A stretch of DNA of 64,000 nucleotides, from NCBI GenBank assembly GCA_015501055.1, contig JADNYV010000085.1, positions 62,001 through 126,000 of the forward strand, given 5' to 3'. Positions 24,293 through 35,698 of the stretch are shown here, piece by piece. The translations under genes and the position numbers were made by a program. Source of the stretch: Mucidula mucida. Lineage: Eukaryota; Basidiomycota; Agaricomycetes; Agaricales; Physalacriaceae. Below the pieces are notes generated by a model that worked only from the letters and a program-made list of their open reading frames with translations, searched no databases and was not told where the DNA came from. Numbering within the stretch: position 1 is the first letter of the stretch; each line of letters opens with the position of its first letter.

Positions 24293-25148
24293 ATGGATCA
24301 CTCTGCAATGCATACGGATACTCGCCGTGACGCTGTGGCTCCGCCTATAACCCTCTATGATATCCCATCCCGAATACATAACACTCCCTGGTCCCCCAGT
24401 ACTTGGAAGGCCAGGTGACTCATGACTCTCCGACGCGATATCCGCTCACTGACAGACCGCGAAATAACATAGATATGCGTTGAACGTAAAGGGCCTCTCA
24501 TACAAAACCGTTTGGGTCGAGTATCCTGATATCGCGGATGTCTACACCAAAAATGGTGTCCAGCCCGTATTTCATACTGCTTCAAAATCTCCTCGCTACA
24601 CGCTTCCCATGATTCACGACTCTTCCACGTCAAGCTTCGTATACGACTCCTCTGTTATAGCCAAGTATTTGGACAAAACTTATCCGGATTCTCCTCGTCT
24701 GTTCCCTGAGGACTTAGACGTGCTTGTCAACGCGTTTCGCGAGGCCCTTCGCCCAAAATTTGCTCCCCTCCTCCCCTTCATCATACCTGCTGAGTGGAAG
24801 ATCCTAAACCCACGCAGCCAAGAATTCTTTCGTCGCGCACGGGAGGCAGAGTTTGGGAAAAAGTTGGAGGACATTGCCCCGCAGTCGGCGACGGATCGTC
24901 AACTTCCATGGAGAAAGCTCGAGAAGGGAGTCGGAGGAATACTCAGATGGTCGGATGCCGACTTTCAACGGCGCTACATAACCGGCGACCAACCTATCTT
25001 TGCCGATATCATCCTTGCTAGTTATTTCATTTGGATGAGGAACATGTTTGGGACGGACAGCGAAGAGTGGAGGATGATTGCGAGTTGGCATGGTGGCCGA
25101 TGGGAAGAACTTCTGGCGCTTATGAAACAGTATGAAACAGTAATGTAA
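24293..25148 (+). CDS. glutathione S-transferase-like protein (basidiomycete type)
   Basis: Two exons joined by an intron at about 24412-24470 with a clean in-frame junction (WKA-RYALNVKGL). The start at 24293 gives MDHSAMHTD, and an in-frame ATG at 24308 is an alternative. The N-terminal thioredoxin-like domain shows ITLYDIPSR, YALNVKGLSYKTVWVEYPDI and the cis-Pro/substrate region YTLPMIHD then FVYDSSVIAKYLDKTYP. The all-helical C-terminal domain runs from about residue 110 to the end, with DQPIFADIILASYFIWMRNM matching the conserved N-capping motif region. Likely a cytosolic enzyme conjugating glutathione to electrophiles or acting in detoxification or secondary metabolism. Exact class and substrate are unknown. 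Total about 265 residues, normal for this fungal group. Confidence 0.85.
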
Positions 25149-25785
25149 TCTCTCGTTGATATCGTAAAATGAAGCGCTGGCTTGAACTCCCCCTTATAGA
25201 CAGTAGCTCAATTCAGTTAGTCCTTTGGAAGCATGTCAGAGGGTAGACTCTGACGAAGAGTTTGATGTAGCGACGGTGCGCCCTCTCTAGGAACGTCTCA
25301 CTGTGTCGGCTGATTTCCCTTCTTGCCATAGATGCCAGATGTAACTTGATCTTGCGAGAATCTCGCGTCGCTTCAAGGTCAGACAGGAAACACCCCGCCA
25401 TCCAGGATAACCGTCCGAGTCCGCGCCTCTTTTATCTCGTAATTGCATCCCACCATCGCTTCTGAGCTGAATGCCTTCTTCGAACGAGATCGTCTTGGAG
25501 CCTTACCATTGATCAAGACTGTGCTCTTCATACCTATCCGGACTGCACTGCGGAAGATCATGTCTATTATCCTGGGGCGGGGATGAAGAGGCGTTCGAGG
25601 GAGTGCACGATCGTCGGTGGCATCAGTTGATTCTCACAACAACCTCTGATCGGCATTGAACGGCGAGGACGGAGAATTCCAACGCGGAGGCCGTGGGTCA
25701 CAGGTATGGATTATCATGAACCACGAACGAATTAAGTAGTACTATGTGATCATATCATTATCATTTGCCCGAACCCCCCTCCGAG
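25149..25785. other. intergenic region between convergent genes
   Basis: About 0.6 kb between the GST (plus) and the zinc-finger gene (minus), both ending here. No gene recognised. Confidence 0.4.
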
Positions 25786-26326
25786 TTATGTATGAGCGGA
25801 TTCCTGGCTTGTATACGAGGAGCCGCTCCACTGTACCGGTGTCACTAGTGGGAATGTCGATGGAGTTGGACTCGGAGATGGCTCTGGTGGTGAGACGGAG
25901 GTCCGCGGCGAGCGCGAGGATGCGCGATGCTCCTGGTCGTGCGTGTTGCGGTAATGCCGATGCATGTTCGCCTTCACGTTGAACGCGCGCCCACACGCTG
26001 GGAATGTGCATACATATGCTACCGAATGTTAGCTCTACGGTCTTCTGGAGAGGAAAACAACGCACGCGTCACGCCAGTGTGTATGTTCATGTGTATGGCG
26101 AGGTTGCTTGGTCGGTTGAACGCGCGACGACACAATGGACAATAATGTTTCTTGGGCTGCGCGCGGGGCTTGCCTGCGCGTGGGCTCGCGTGGGGCGGCG
26201 GTGGACGATCTTCGGGATAGAGCAAGTAGTCTACGAAGGCATCGTTGAGCACTACAATACCGCGGAAAAGGCGGGCTGCATACCTGGAAACATGTCGTGT
26301 ATGCTAGGCAAAGTGACGGACTGCAT
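25786..26326 (-). CDS. two-finger C2H2 zinc-finger protein, putative transcription factor
   Basis: Three exons on the minus strand. Exon 1 starts at 26326 (MQSVTLPSIHDMFP, a lead seen in small fungal C2H2 regulators). Exon 2 carries finger 1, YCPLCRRAFNRPSNLAIHMNIH (C-x2-C-x12-H-x3-H). A 45-50 bp intron then joins HTGVT to PYVCTFPACGRAFN, giving finger 2 with C-x4-C-x12-H-x4-H spacing. Both splice junctions keep frame and restore the canonical HTGVTPYVC linker. The C-tail is Ser/Pro-rich with SPSPTPSTFPL and is probably disordered. About 145 residues in all. Expected to be nuclear and DNA-binding. Targets are unknown, and no pathway is implied by the neighbours. Confidence 0.82.
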
Positions 26327-28530
26327 GGCTGCGTAGGCACTGGAAGAAGGAAGAAGTGCTGAGGGTCCTCCCCGTCCGAAATGAGTCGTCTTATAAGTAT
26401 ACCTGGATTGTGGATCCCAAGACAAATTGATCTATGCTGATCGTTGATCTCGACCAATGTTTCGAGTAAGTACACAACGGGGAGAGGCCTACCATCAACC
26501 GCCGAACTATGTATGGAGGCCCTGTTGCCCTTCGTGATCTACACAGTTCCGTGTCTCGAGAACTAGACGATGATTGCAATGCAGAGATGTCGCATGAAAT
26601 ATGGTAGCTTTCTAACTCGGATCAGGATTAGCGAGTGGATATATTCCTGCCTGTATATCCTCCCGGCGCTGATCGACCTTGCAGACGGGCGTTTTCCGGC
26701 AATCTTCCGAACTTCCGTGGGGATGCATCGGCCGACCATGAAGAGCTTGGTATACCTTCTAACAAGCGTTCGTGTATAGGCGGGATACTGGTCGGGAAGG
26801 ACTACTTAGTAAAGGACTCTGATGGTGATCAGCGAGTTCGGGACTCGGCGGCTTCGGGCTGGGCGGTGACCTGAATGAATGACCCTGAGGGCGTTTGGAA
26901 GCTTCTTGTAAACCGAAAGGTACGTCTTGGCTTCCTACGGTTAAGGCGCTCATGCACTTAGAGTCGAAGTGCACGAAACTCGTCGGATTGTTCCATTGAA
27001 CCCTGCGGTTACTCCAAGTACTTATCTGCGTGCTCATTGGACAAGAGAACGGTGATGATCCGTACAACCTGAGCTTAACTTAGTTCGCAAACATTGAAGG
27101 CTATACTTGAGACCTCTTTCGCTACCGAGACGCCCATCGCAAGTGCTTCGTGTCCTCTGAAAGACGAACTCCGCTGAAGAGCGCCTCCCACGCGAACCGC
27201 AATAGACGTCCTTGTGCCGCTTTAGGACTTTGGTCCTGTCTTCCTATTCGGATCAAAGCGTTTTCTTCGTTCATGTTGTGGAAGAAGCCAGTGAGCTATT
27301 TGGGACGCTTGCTTTGAATAGAATAGCGGGTACAGGTACAGGTCGTATGCTGATTCGCAGTGAAAACAAACCTGGACGGTCCACAGAGGGAGAGACGCGT
27401 CGGTAAGAGAAATATGACCGACGTATCAAATGGTAAGACGGCGAAGGTGAAGATCTACGCTGCGGAATGATAGACGATACGAGGAAGATCTTGGATCACT
27501 CAAATGGGAGAAGTAGTGATTGACACCATGATGGCGTACACTGGGACGTGTTTCGCAGACGTATTGCAGATGAGCAGGGCCGCACCGTAAGAGAATAATG
27601 CACTTGTGGAGGCGACGAAGTAGGATAGACGAAAGGCCCTTCGCAACACCAACACCTGCTTCCCACTGTATAATCAACGAGCTCGGGTGAACCTTTGACC
27701 TCAGAGGCTTCGGCGTTCAGCGATGAGGAGCCTCCGTGTCGGGATTCGGAGCGGTGGAAGGTTATTCGTATTCACGGACAACTTGCGCTGAGTCATAGCA
27801 ACGAGAAACAGTTCTCATATCAGCCCGATGGGTAAGAAGGCTAATACAGAGATCAATGTTGCGTGATAGCGATTGGGCTAGGAGAACTGCAGCCAGACCA
27901 AGAAGGAAAAAGAAACGAGCGGTAAATGGGAACCAGAGGTTGTGTTTTCCCATAGGAGCGCTGAGTGAGAGTGGATAGAGTGTCCAGGGCTCCGAATCCT
28001 CAACAAGCAGATAGGCGTGTCGAAGCGAAAGACGGCCGGTGTGGTAGTAAGAGCCAAGCCGGATTTGGACGGTGGCGGTGCTAGAGTACTAAGTATCGTT
28101 GTTTTCAATTGTCATGTCGCCCTTTGAAAGACTCGCGGTTCGTACTTAGAAGGTCATATAAGGCATTATGCCCCGGGAACCACACTTTGGCGGTGCGTCT
28201 TGGCCTGGATCCCAACGTATAGGGCCGAGCCGCGTGCCATAAACGTGAGTGCTGTATTCCAAGCTTGAGTTTTCATCGACACATAATAATCATAGCACTT
28301 TCAGAAACCGACGACTTCCAACTTAAAATTACTGACACAGACACCAGTGGTTTTTTCCTCATCTATGCTTACTGTATTGTTCAAGAGAGTTCGCCATCGC
28401 AACTTTGAGGAGCAATGAACTTCCTCAGCGTGCTACCCCCTTTAAACTGCTTTATCATCACACGCGGCTTCGGGCGGCCATACCCCACCCATATTAACCG
28501 ATTCCACCTTGCCTCCCCACCCCGCACGCG
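26327..28530. other. long intergenic region, no recognised gene
   Basis: About 2.2 kb. Short frames on both strands have random composition. It includes the divergent promoters of the zinc-finger gene (minus) and the second GST (plus). Confidence 0.4.
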
Positions 28531-29383
28531 ATGCTCAAACTGTTCGTCAGCCAATCCTCCCCCAACGCCAAGCGAGTAGCGATGGTCCTGCTCGAGCACA
28601 AAGTCCCCTTCGAGGCCATCCCCGTCGACATGCGCAACAAAGCGCACAAGACCCCCGCGTACCTCGCGCAGCACCCGTTTGGCGAGGTACCGTACATCGT
28701 GAGTCGGCGCGTTGCGATCTTGATTTGATGATTTGAATGGGGAAGGACGACGACGGGCTGGTGGTATACGAAAGTCGCGCCATCTGCCGGTACATCTGCC
28801 GGAAATACCAGCCGGGACCACAGCTCCTCCCCGCGGAGGGAGACTTGCGCGCATACGCAATGTTCGAACAGGCTGTGTCGGTGGAGGTGTACAACTTTGA
28901 CGTGCACGTCCAGGCCGCGGCGAGGGAGCGGTTTCTCAAACCGTACGTCTTAGCTCCTACTAGTATCGGGAGTTGTGTTGTTAGAATGAAGTCCATAGGA
29001 TGCTCGGCATGGAATGGAGCGAAGCGGTTTACAAGGAGGCGCTGGAGCGATTAGAAAGGTGTTTGGACGTGTACGATGGTATTCTGGCAAGGCAAAAGTA
29101 CATCGCTGGAGATGTGCGCTTCCCTTCTTCTTCTTCTTGCCATTCCGCGTTTGTGCTCACTGAAATGAAGGTACTAACACTTGTGGACTTGTTCCATATT
29201 CCGTACGCCTTCGAGCTGGAGAGATTGGCAAAGTTGGATATGTTCCAGACCCGACCGAATGTTGCTCGGTATGTTGACAATACGGGAAATTGTGCGTCGA
29301 TCTTAATTGAATTTAGGTGGTGGAATGAGCTTTTAGCTAGAGGGAAGGCTGTCGCGAAAGAGCTTCATTCAAATGTTTATTAG
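28531..29383 (+). CDS. glutathione S-transferase (phi-like fungal class)
   Basis: Five exons, all junctions in frame. The thioredoxin-like domain starts MLKLFVSQSSPNAKRVAMVL, then NKAHKTPAYLAQHPFGEVPY with the cis-Pro motif, joined across an intron to DDDGLVVYESRAICRYICRK (the Glu-Ser pair that binds the glutathione gamma-glutamyl group). The helical domain includes LERCLDVYDGILARQKYIAG, the conserved LTLVDLFHIPYAFELERLA motif region and a short last exon ending ELHSNVY. About 215 residues, normal for phi-like GSTs. It should be a cytosolic detoxification enzyme. The 3' half of this gene is duplicated as a decayed copy at 29915-30235. Confidence 0.85.
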
Positions 29384-29399
29384 GGAAGCAGAATTTTGT

Positions 29400-29680
29400 G
29401 CAGGACAGACCCGACAAGAAGTTTCTACTCTATTCGCTCGACCTGCAGTGTTGTGCAGGAAACAAACATAGTATCTTCAACGCGTGTACTTCCACTCTCA
29501 TCTTCACCCTCCTGTTCGTCACCCTCGTCCGAATCTGACCCTCAAAAGAAATCGGTGATCAAATCAAACCTCGCGTGTGCATTTCTGATGGGAGATCCTG
29601 GTAGAACTCCCAACTCCAGAAGCAAAGGTCCTGAGCCTACACAGCCTACCACCATCAAGCCCGCTATGTAGTCGAATGCA
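29400..29680 (-). pseudogene. decayed 3' fragment of the secreted acidic-tail protein gene
   Basis: On the minus strand this stretch matches the 3' end of the gene at 30502-31703. The plus-strand bases around 29490-29550 (Ser-codon-like CTCATCTTCACCCTCCTG then GTCCGAATCTGACCC) align with 30517-30585, which encodes the acidic C-tail. The rest is diverged and has no start or signal peptide. It is read as the leftover of a tandem duplication that also copied the GST 3' part. Confidence 0.5.
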
Positions 29681-29914
29681 CCATACACTGCTCGCATGAC
29701 TGAACACGTTCAAGTCAATTAGTCTTCCTCGTTGCTGACACGTACTGAATCAGCGCTAGCTTCGTTCATTGTTCCAATTCAGAAGCTTGCTTCTATCGAT
29801 TAGCGCGAATGGCACGTTCTGAACCAAGTCAATTATATGTTGTATAATCATAACTTACTCGTCAATAGTCTCATCCTTGAAAACACGAACAGATTATTAG
29901 CATGTACTATTGGG
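29681..29914. other. spacer between duplicated fragments
   Basis: Short AT-richer spacer. No gene seen. Confidence 0.3.
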
Positions 29915-30235
29915 AGTTGAGTCCGTAGGATGCTCATGGAATGGAGCGAAGGAGTCTACGAGAGACTAGACAGGTGTACGACGGGATGGCCAGGCAAAAG
30001 TACATCGCTGGACTATTCCTTTTGCCATTATTGGAATGCAGGGCACTAAGACTTGTTGAATTGATCCGTACGCCTTCTGGCTTAAGAGCTAGCTGGATAT
30101 GTTTGAGACGCGATTTATTGTTACTCGGTGCGGAAATCTGACGATTGAAGTTGAGTGGTGGAATGATCGTTTAGCCAGAGAGTCGTGGAACGGTGTGGCG
30201 AAGGAGATTCATTCGACTTTGTCAAGAATCAATTA
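29915..30235 (+). pseudogene. decayed 3' fragment of a GST gene
   Basis: Nucleotide-level copy of the last exons of the GST at 28531-29383. Shared tracts include the exon start ATGGAATGGAGCGAAG, then AGGCAAAAGTACATCGCTGG, then the final exon start GAGTGGTGGAATGA. The reading frame is broken by several stops and indels, and the N-terminal thioredoxin-like half is absent. It cannot encode a functional GST. Confidence 0.75.
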
Positions 30236-30501
30236 ATCCATTTTGTCGTTGATTGACTTTGCTTGGATACAATGTACGGTCCATGGCTAACCGTGACCAT
30301 AAAAAAGATGTCATATCTGTTTCCTTTACAAGCGTCTCTACCACTTGGACATAGACGCTTGGGTTGGAACAATTCCTGAGTACCATCAAGACGTTCAACT
30401 ACCAGTACTATAAAAGATATTATATGCGTATCAAGTATACTAATTCAACGACAAGTGTGCAAAACGAACGTGGTATAATAAAAGTGGGTGCTAGTGGCCT
30501 C
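30236..30501. other. intergenic 3' flank
   Basis: AT-rich 3' flank of the following minus-strand gene. No coding signal. Confidence 0.35.
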
Positions 30502-31703
30502 TTACATGGAGGGAGTAGAACTCTCATCGGCATCGTCGTCGCCATCTTCGCCATCCTGTTCATCGTCATTGCCAGAATCCGACCCACCCTCTTCAGCGTC
30601 CTGGGCAGCGGCAGGCTCTTCAACCTTGGATGTATCCTGGGCAGGAGCTGCAGAGGACGTCGATGAAGAGTCTGATGCCGACGAGCTAGCAGACGCAGAC
30701 GCTTGTGGCGTGTCAGAAGGCGCGATTGGGGCGACGACTCCACCTGCAAGTGGTTGATCAGGCTGACTACCTGCAGATTCGGGCGCAGTCGGGGGAGGAG
30801 GCGCACGACGGGTGTGTCCACGGAACATGCGACGAGATCTGCGACCGCGAGTGGGAGGTGTTGCTGGGGAAGGAGGAGGAGGAGGTGGTGGAAGAGGAGT
30901 GTTACCGACGACATCGGTAGGTGACGTGTCAGACGCGGGAGCCTCGCCTTTTACATCGTCGCCTGGAGCAGCTGGTGCATTACCCGCAACATCGTGAGCC
31001 TTGTCGGCGGGAACAGCGGCAACGTCATGGGCAGGCGAGGGCGCTTGGTCGGGAACGTCGGGATTGACGAGTGGAGGAGCGACAAAGGCGGCAGCTTGGG
31101 GAGGATTCGGCGTGTTTGGAGGCGCAGCTGTGGGTGGGGCTGGCGTAGACGATGTAGGCGCAGAGGCGCGCGCACTAGAAAGCGATGACGCGATCTTGGC
31201 CACCTGGGCTGCCGCCTGCTGGATGGCAAAATCGTCGGGCGCCTCGTACGACTCGACAGACTGGGCGCCGACAGCTTGACTACAAAGCATACCACCGACG
31301 ACGGGAACAATGGGGCAGAGCACGGGATCGAGCAGCGGATTGAGCGGGTCGAGTAACCCGAGCAGATTGCCAACGATGGGCATGCATCCTACCAGTTGTC
31401 CGAGACACTTTTCTGCACGCTTCGCCACCACCGTCTCTGCGATAGTCGCGTCAGATACATCCACATCGCCCAGTAGGAAAAACACGTACCCTCCTCAGCA
31501 TCCTCTGCTTCGACCTGCGCTTGAGCAAAGTGGTCGGCCTCCGACATGGAAACGGAGAACGAGCCACGGCGAGATGCGATATGGTGATTGCTCGACGACG
31601 CAGAGAGCATATCACCATCGCCAGTCGGTGCAGCGAGACTGGACGACGATGAGGAGATGGCGAGCGTGGCAAAGATGAGCGACGAGCTGGAAGAGAGCTT
31701 CAT
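30502..31703 (-). CDS. secreted proline-rich protein with acidic C-tail
   Basis: Two exons. Exon 1 (31703 down to about 31490) encodes a signal peptide of the form MKLSSSSSLIFATLAISSS with cleavage expected after SSLAA, then a short linker ending AQVEAEDAEE. A 50-bp intron joins it in frame to ETVVAKRAEKCLGQLVGCMP. A hydrophobic Pro/Leu/Cys patch (VGNLLGLLDPLNPLLDPVL, with two Cys pairs nearby) is the only part that looks folded. The rest is low-complexity Ala/Pro (including a run of eight prolines), an Arg-rich patch (RGRRSRRMFRGHTRR) and a Glu/Asp/Gly tail ending STPSM. Probably extracellular or wall-associated. The family is not recognised, and a small secreted effector-like or structural role is only a guess. 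A fragment of a second copy lies at 29400-29680. Confidence 0.75.
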
Positions 31704-32157
31704 GACTAGGAATGTGGTGGTTCTGGTAAGAGAAATGTGTAGAGAAGCGCGTCCTTATTTATAGTCCCACGTCAGGCAGGTCATCGGCGGCTTCGGACGC
31801 TTCGGCACTTCTGGACGCGTAACAGCATCGCTCCATGTCAAAACAAGGTAAAGCCAGGAAGATAGAATCGACGCTTGTCGTTGCCATGTCCAACGCTAAT
31901 CGATGCGAAGAGTAAAGAGGTGAGCTAACGAGAGTCATTGGCCTCGGATCCAACTGTACACAAACAACGGTCCATTCTTTGACAGATCCAAACGCTTCGC
32001 TACTGCCGGCTAGTCAGCTTCACTGGAGACACAGCATAGTGTGAACTCGTCCAAGGAGCTCGATGGAAAATGAAGCCTGCGCATACAATCGCCACACGAG
32101 TCGCTTTGTTGGCTGCCATCCTTTTTTAAACTCTACCATCGCCACCGCTTGATCATC
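31704..32157. other. intergenic region between the secreted protein gene and the array
   Basis: Divergent promoter region for the minus-strand secreted protein and array unit A. The array-type leader (TTTTTAAACTCTACCATC) is recognisable at about 32123-32141, but the CACGTG box of intact units is missing. Confidence 0.5.
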
Positions 32158-32922
32158 ATGTCCGTATCTCTAGAGAACGTCAACGTCTTACGCGTCCTTA
32201 CAGAGCCACTCGACGTCCCGATTATGCATTTCAGGACCTTACTGGTTCGTTCGATTCGTCTTGCCTCATTCTATCACTTACCTCCTAGCTTAGATGGACG
32301 CATTGGAGCTCGTATGGGGTCTTAACCGAGGCCACATGAGTTCCTACTTTAACGTTCCCGGCGACTTTCTTCAAGGTCTGTCTTCAGTCATCGTGGCGAA
32401 ACATGAGCGTACTTTCTTTACAGTCCAGCCTGAGCCATCCGTACGAGGAGCGTCGCGTTGATCCCACCAAACCACATCATCGGCGAACTCTACGAGTTCC
32501 AAGAATAAAACGCTAAACTCCCTTTTGCGAAAAGGCGCGCGTTTACCGAGGTATGCACATGGGACTATCTCTTATCAGACGTCCTTGAAGGGGTACCATG
32601 TGAATGTCGCATCGCTGAAACCAGACATCTCCCTCTACACTCTCAACCCACCACCCTAAAAGTGACTACATACAACCTTTCCCTCAGTCGCACATCCCTT
32701 CTTCCTCCTCACATACGCGTTAAAGACTGTAAATTTATCCAGTGTTTCAGTCCTTGGCACTCTACAATTCGGTCGTCCCATTCCCTCCGACGACTCCTCC
32801 TGTGCCGCGGTCAGACTCTGAAACTGGGACTGTGGATATTGCAAAGTGGGTGTCGCGGCGCGTGACGGTCTTGCCCATGTAAATGCTGGAGGCTCGGATC
32901 CCCAAACAAAAAGAGGTCTTAG
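32158..32922 (+). pseudogene. array unit A: decayed HNH-derived array gene
   Basis: Copy of the tandem family described at unit B. Exon 1 (MSVSLENVNVLRVLTEPLDV) and exon 2 (DALELVWGLNRGHMSSYFNV) are readable. In exon 3 a deletion of about ten bases after VQPE shifts the frame, and a CAAGAATAA stop follows. Exon 4 has further frameshifts, and the Ser-rich stretch is deleted. The tail AAAAGAGGTCTTAG survives at 32909-32922. The promoter lacks the family's CACGTG box. It cannot encode the full protein. Confidence 0.85.
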
Positions 32923-34437
32923 ATGTATCTGTGTATTTAGAGATTAGTCTTATACATTCGTCCGACCTTCTCAGAATGGTCAGCATCACTGTTGTGGATC
33001 TCATTCGAACGAGCGACGTTAGTTCTTAGCGTACTTCAAGGAATGGCTGCCCTAGAGTCATTTTTACTTGAAATAGAACCCCACGACTTAAGTGGAGTAC
33101 CCAGTCAACGAGTCTTCGTTAGTGATCTGCTGGCTCTTGAGAGTTTACGACCTAGACTTTAGGTGCCTTCTGAAGTAGTAGTAAGACTTGAGGTACTTGG
33201 AGAATCGTAAGTAGTGCTTATTTAAACGATCTCGATGCGCACGGATTGCACAAATATCACGTGACAAGATGAGCTCGACGTGGCTGTTAAGGATCTATAC
33301 TACTTTCGAGACTCGGGATTTCAGTTTACTAGCCTACCTACCCATGATTATGACTTACCCACACTATCCTTTTGTTCAACACGCAAGAATCTACGTACAC
33401 GCGAGATAAGCCTTCGCATCCTCACCCTTTCCCCCACATCCACGATCAGACAGCGCGTCACGCTACACATATACTGTCCAAATGCACATTTATTCCATTC
33501 CGATCGGCCGCGTATGTTAGAGGAGCCGCGTGCTTCAAATTAAGCTCCAAAGCTTGTCTATGCCTTGAAGTACTTCGATACAGACTAGACTCGAAGCCTT
33601 CCTCTTAGAAACGTCGAACTGCTACTTAGGAACCTCGCTTTTACTTGGTGGTGTCGTCCCCGCAAGGTATGTCGAAGTGCTATTGCAGTGAGCACCACAG
33701 CTAGGATCTATATCAATGTAGAAAGGATTCTTAGGACACGTCGAACACAAGTGGTTCGGGTCCTAACTCTCGTAACCCTGTTCGCTATTCCTCCGTATAT
33801 TGTAAGAAACACTCACAGCCGTGCGAAATAAGGACTCTATTATACCACCAAGAAATCACAACACGAGGCTGGTCAGTCATCAGCCTTTAGTACAAAGCTG
33901 ACGGCTCATTATAATCAGTTCAATGAGCCTGGAGAAGATATAGCCAACTGTAGACCTATGCAGTTGTAGGCGACGCGGACGCGGAGGTGCACCGATACGT
34001 CTACATCGGTTCTCACCTGTAGCCGAACCCTCGACTCACGTACGCACGCGAATTGAGCAATTTCACACGTTTTCATAACAGTGGCGGTATCCCGCCACAT
34101 GGCGCAAAATAGATCCCGCCCCCCACTCAGAGCGGACCGTGAGTCACAGACCGGTGGCTTCAGGCTAACAGATCATTAAATGGACGATGCCTTACGTCCA
34201 AGGTTCATGCCAACGAGGACGTGCTGTCTTCGCCGTGAGAACTACTTTCAGGTAATTCTTATGTAGGTCGCTCTCATCCCAGAGTTTAGATAAATACACA
34301 TTATCTGATTTTTTTGGTATCTAATACACATAAAAGATGATATCATAAAGAGGAATCCAATGAGAGTGCGATGCTAAATTGTGCAGAGAAATGTGAGATC
34401 ATAAAGCAAAGAGGAATAGCATGGGAGTGGAATGGAG
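32923..34437. other. intergenic region with the left edge of duplicated block 1
   Basis: About 1.5 kb without a gene. From about 33920 the sequence matches that from about 41630 (shared tracts such as GATATAGCCAACTGTAGACC and GACGCGGACGCGGAGGTGCA, then AACAGTGGCGGTATC), marking the start of the duplicated block. Confidence 0.55.
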
Positions 34438-35698
34438 TCAGCGCCGAGAGGCCGTCGCAGCGCTCTTGCCCTTCTTGGAACGCTTCGGAGGGGGCGGTAC
34501 ATCGAGTGTAGAATCCGAGTCGTGTGCGGTGGACGCGGCGCGCAGGCGCTTGGATCGACGAGGTTCGGATGTCGCAGCGTCTTCTTCGGATGTCGAGGCC
34601 ACGGACTGTATCGCAGCCTCTGCCACAGCCGGTGCAGGTCCCGCAGCCTTGGAAGTCCCAGAACCTGACCCTGAGGCTACGGGTTTGCCCTCGGGCTGCC
34701 AGCTTTCGAAGAGTCGGCTGACTCGGAGCAAGTCGGCCCTTTGCCATTTCGGAACGTCGAGAGCGTTCACATCGATGCCTTGGAGCTTAAGGCCAAGATT
34801 CCATATCATGTAGACGGGGTTGACATGAAGCTCGATGTTGGAGAGCAGCGGATGACGAAAAGGTGGAAAAATTCCCTTGAGCCTGGATCTATTGTTCTTA
34901 CCTGGCAGGTAAACGACGAAGGGATTCTTGCCCTTCCAAGCGATATCAACGACGCGGTACTTGAGAGGGTTTTCGGGGTCGTGCTTGAAGAGCTGATAGT
35001 AGTCAGAGAGATGGGCAGATGTACATCGTAGACAACACACCTGAGATACCGGTCGTTTCCTTCGTGCTTCCGGCGTCTTTTCCGCAAAGTTTACGACGAC
35101 ATCGATAGTCTGAGTTGAGGGGAGAAGGCCGAACAGCCTCTTGTCCAGCTCCGAATGACACTTGACGCACACTGGTCGTTTTCATCAACAGTACTGTCAG
35201 GATGTAGAGAAATAACTTACGGATCATCATGTTAAACCGTGAGTGTAGATAGAACGTCTTGGGCTCTAACCCCCAGCTGTGTTCTAGGTGCGCTACCTGA
35301 GACGACGTCAGTAAGGCTAGCGAAACAAGGATGACGGGCACTCACTAGCTCTTCATTTCCCGCTAAAGACCGATCGAGAACATGTGCCATGTTGTAGGAG
35401 ATGCCATCGTTATTATCGCAGCCGCATATCGCACAAGAGAGACCGTGTACCGAGTGGTCGATAACAGCCTGTCTAGCTTCGAGCTTCACATCCTCCTTCC
35501 ACTGGATGTTTCTCCTGGGGCTGATATAGGCGCTACTGCTGGGTTCGTCGTCTTCTTCGTGGGGCGGCCGGTAGGCGTAGTCGGATCTTTGGGCTTCCGG
35601 GACGACTTGAGACGCTGCGGTGTCTCTGGAGGCGGAGACTCCTGCAGGCTCTTTGTAGGGTGCTCTCGTTGGGAGCGTCGAAGCTGCTGTTCGACCAT
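34438..35698 (-). pseudogene. HNH-nuclease-type gene 1 (single-base frameshift)
   Basis: Four exons on the minus strand. The core has the HNH pattern: LSCAICGCDNND (first Cys pair), NMAHVLDRSLAGNEEL (His motif), FYLHSRFNMMI (Asn) and CVKCHSELDKRLFGLLP (second Cys pair with the conserved H). A conserved downstream domain follows (YRVVDIAWKGKNPFVVYLP, KGIFPPFRHPLL, NPVYMIWNLGLKLQG). The C-tail is basic and nuclear-localisation-like (SEPRRSKRLRAAS and PPPPKRSKKGK). Compared with HNH gene 2, one C is missing near 35583 (GATCCGAC versus GATCCCGAC). This throws the first exon out of frame after SSRKPKDP, so the core is not in frame with the start. HNH proteins of this kind cut DNA with a single metal ion. 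Divergent to array unit B. Confidence 0.8.

Noticed and set aside
31001..31279. Plus-strand Gly/Ala/Ser-rich frame
   Set aside because: Antisense shadow of the Ala/Pro-rich secreted protein gene.
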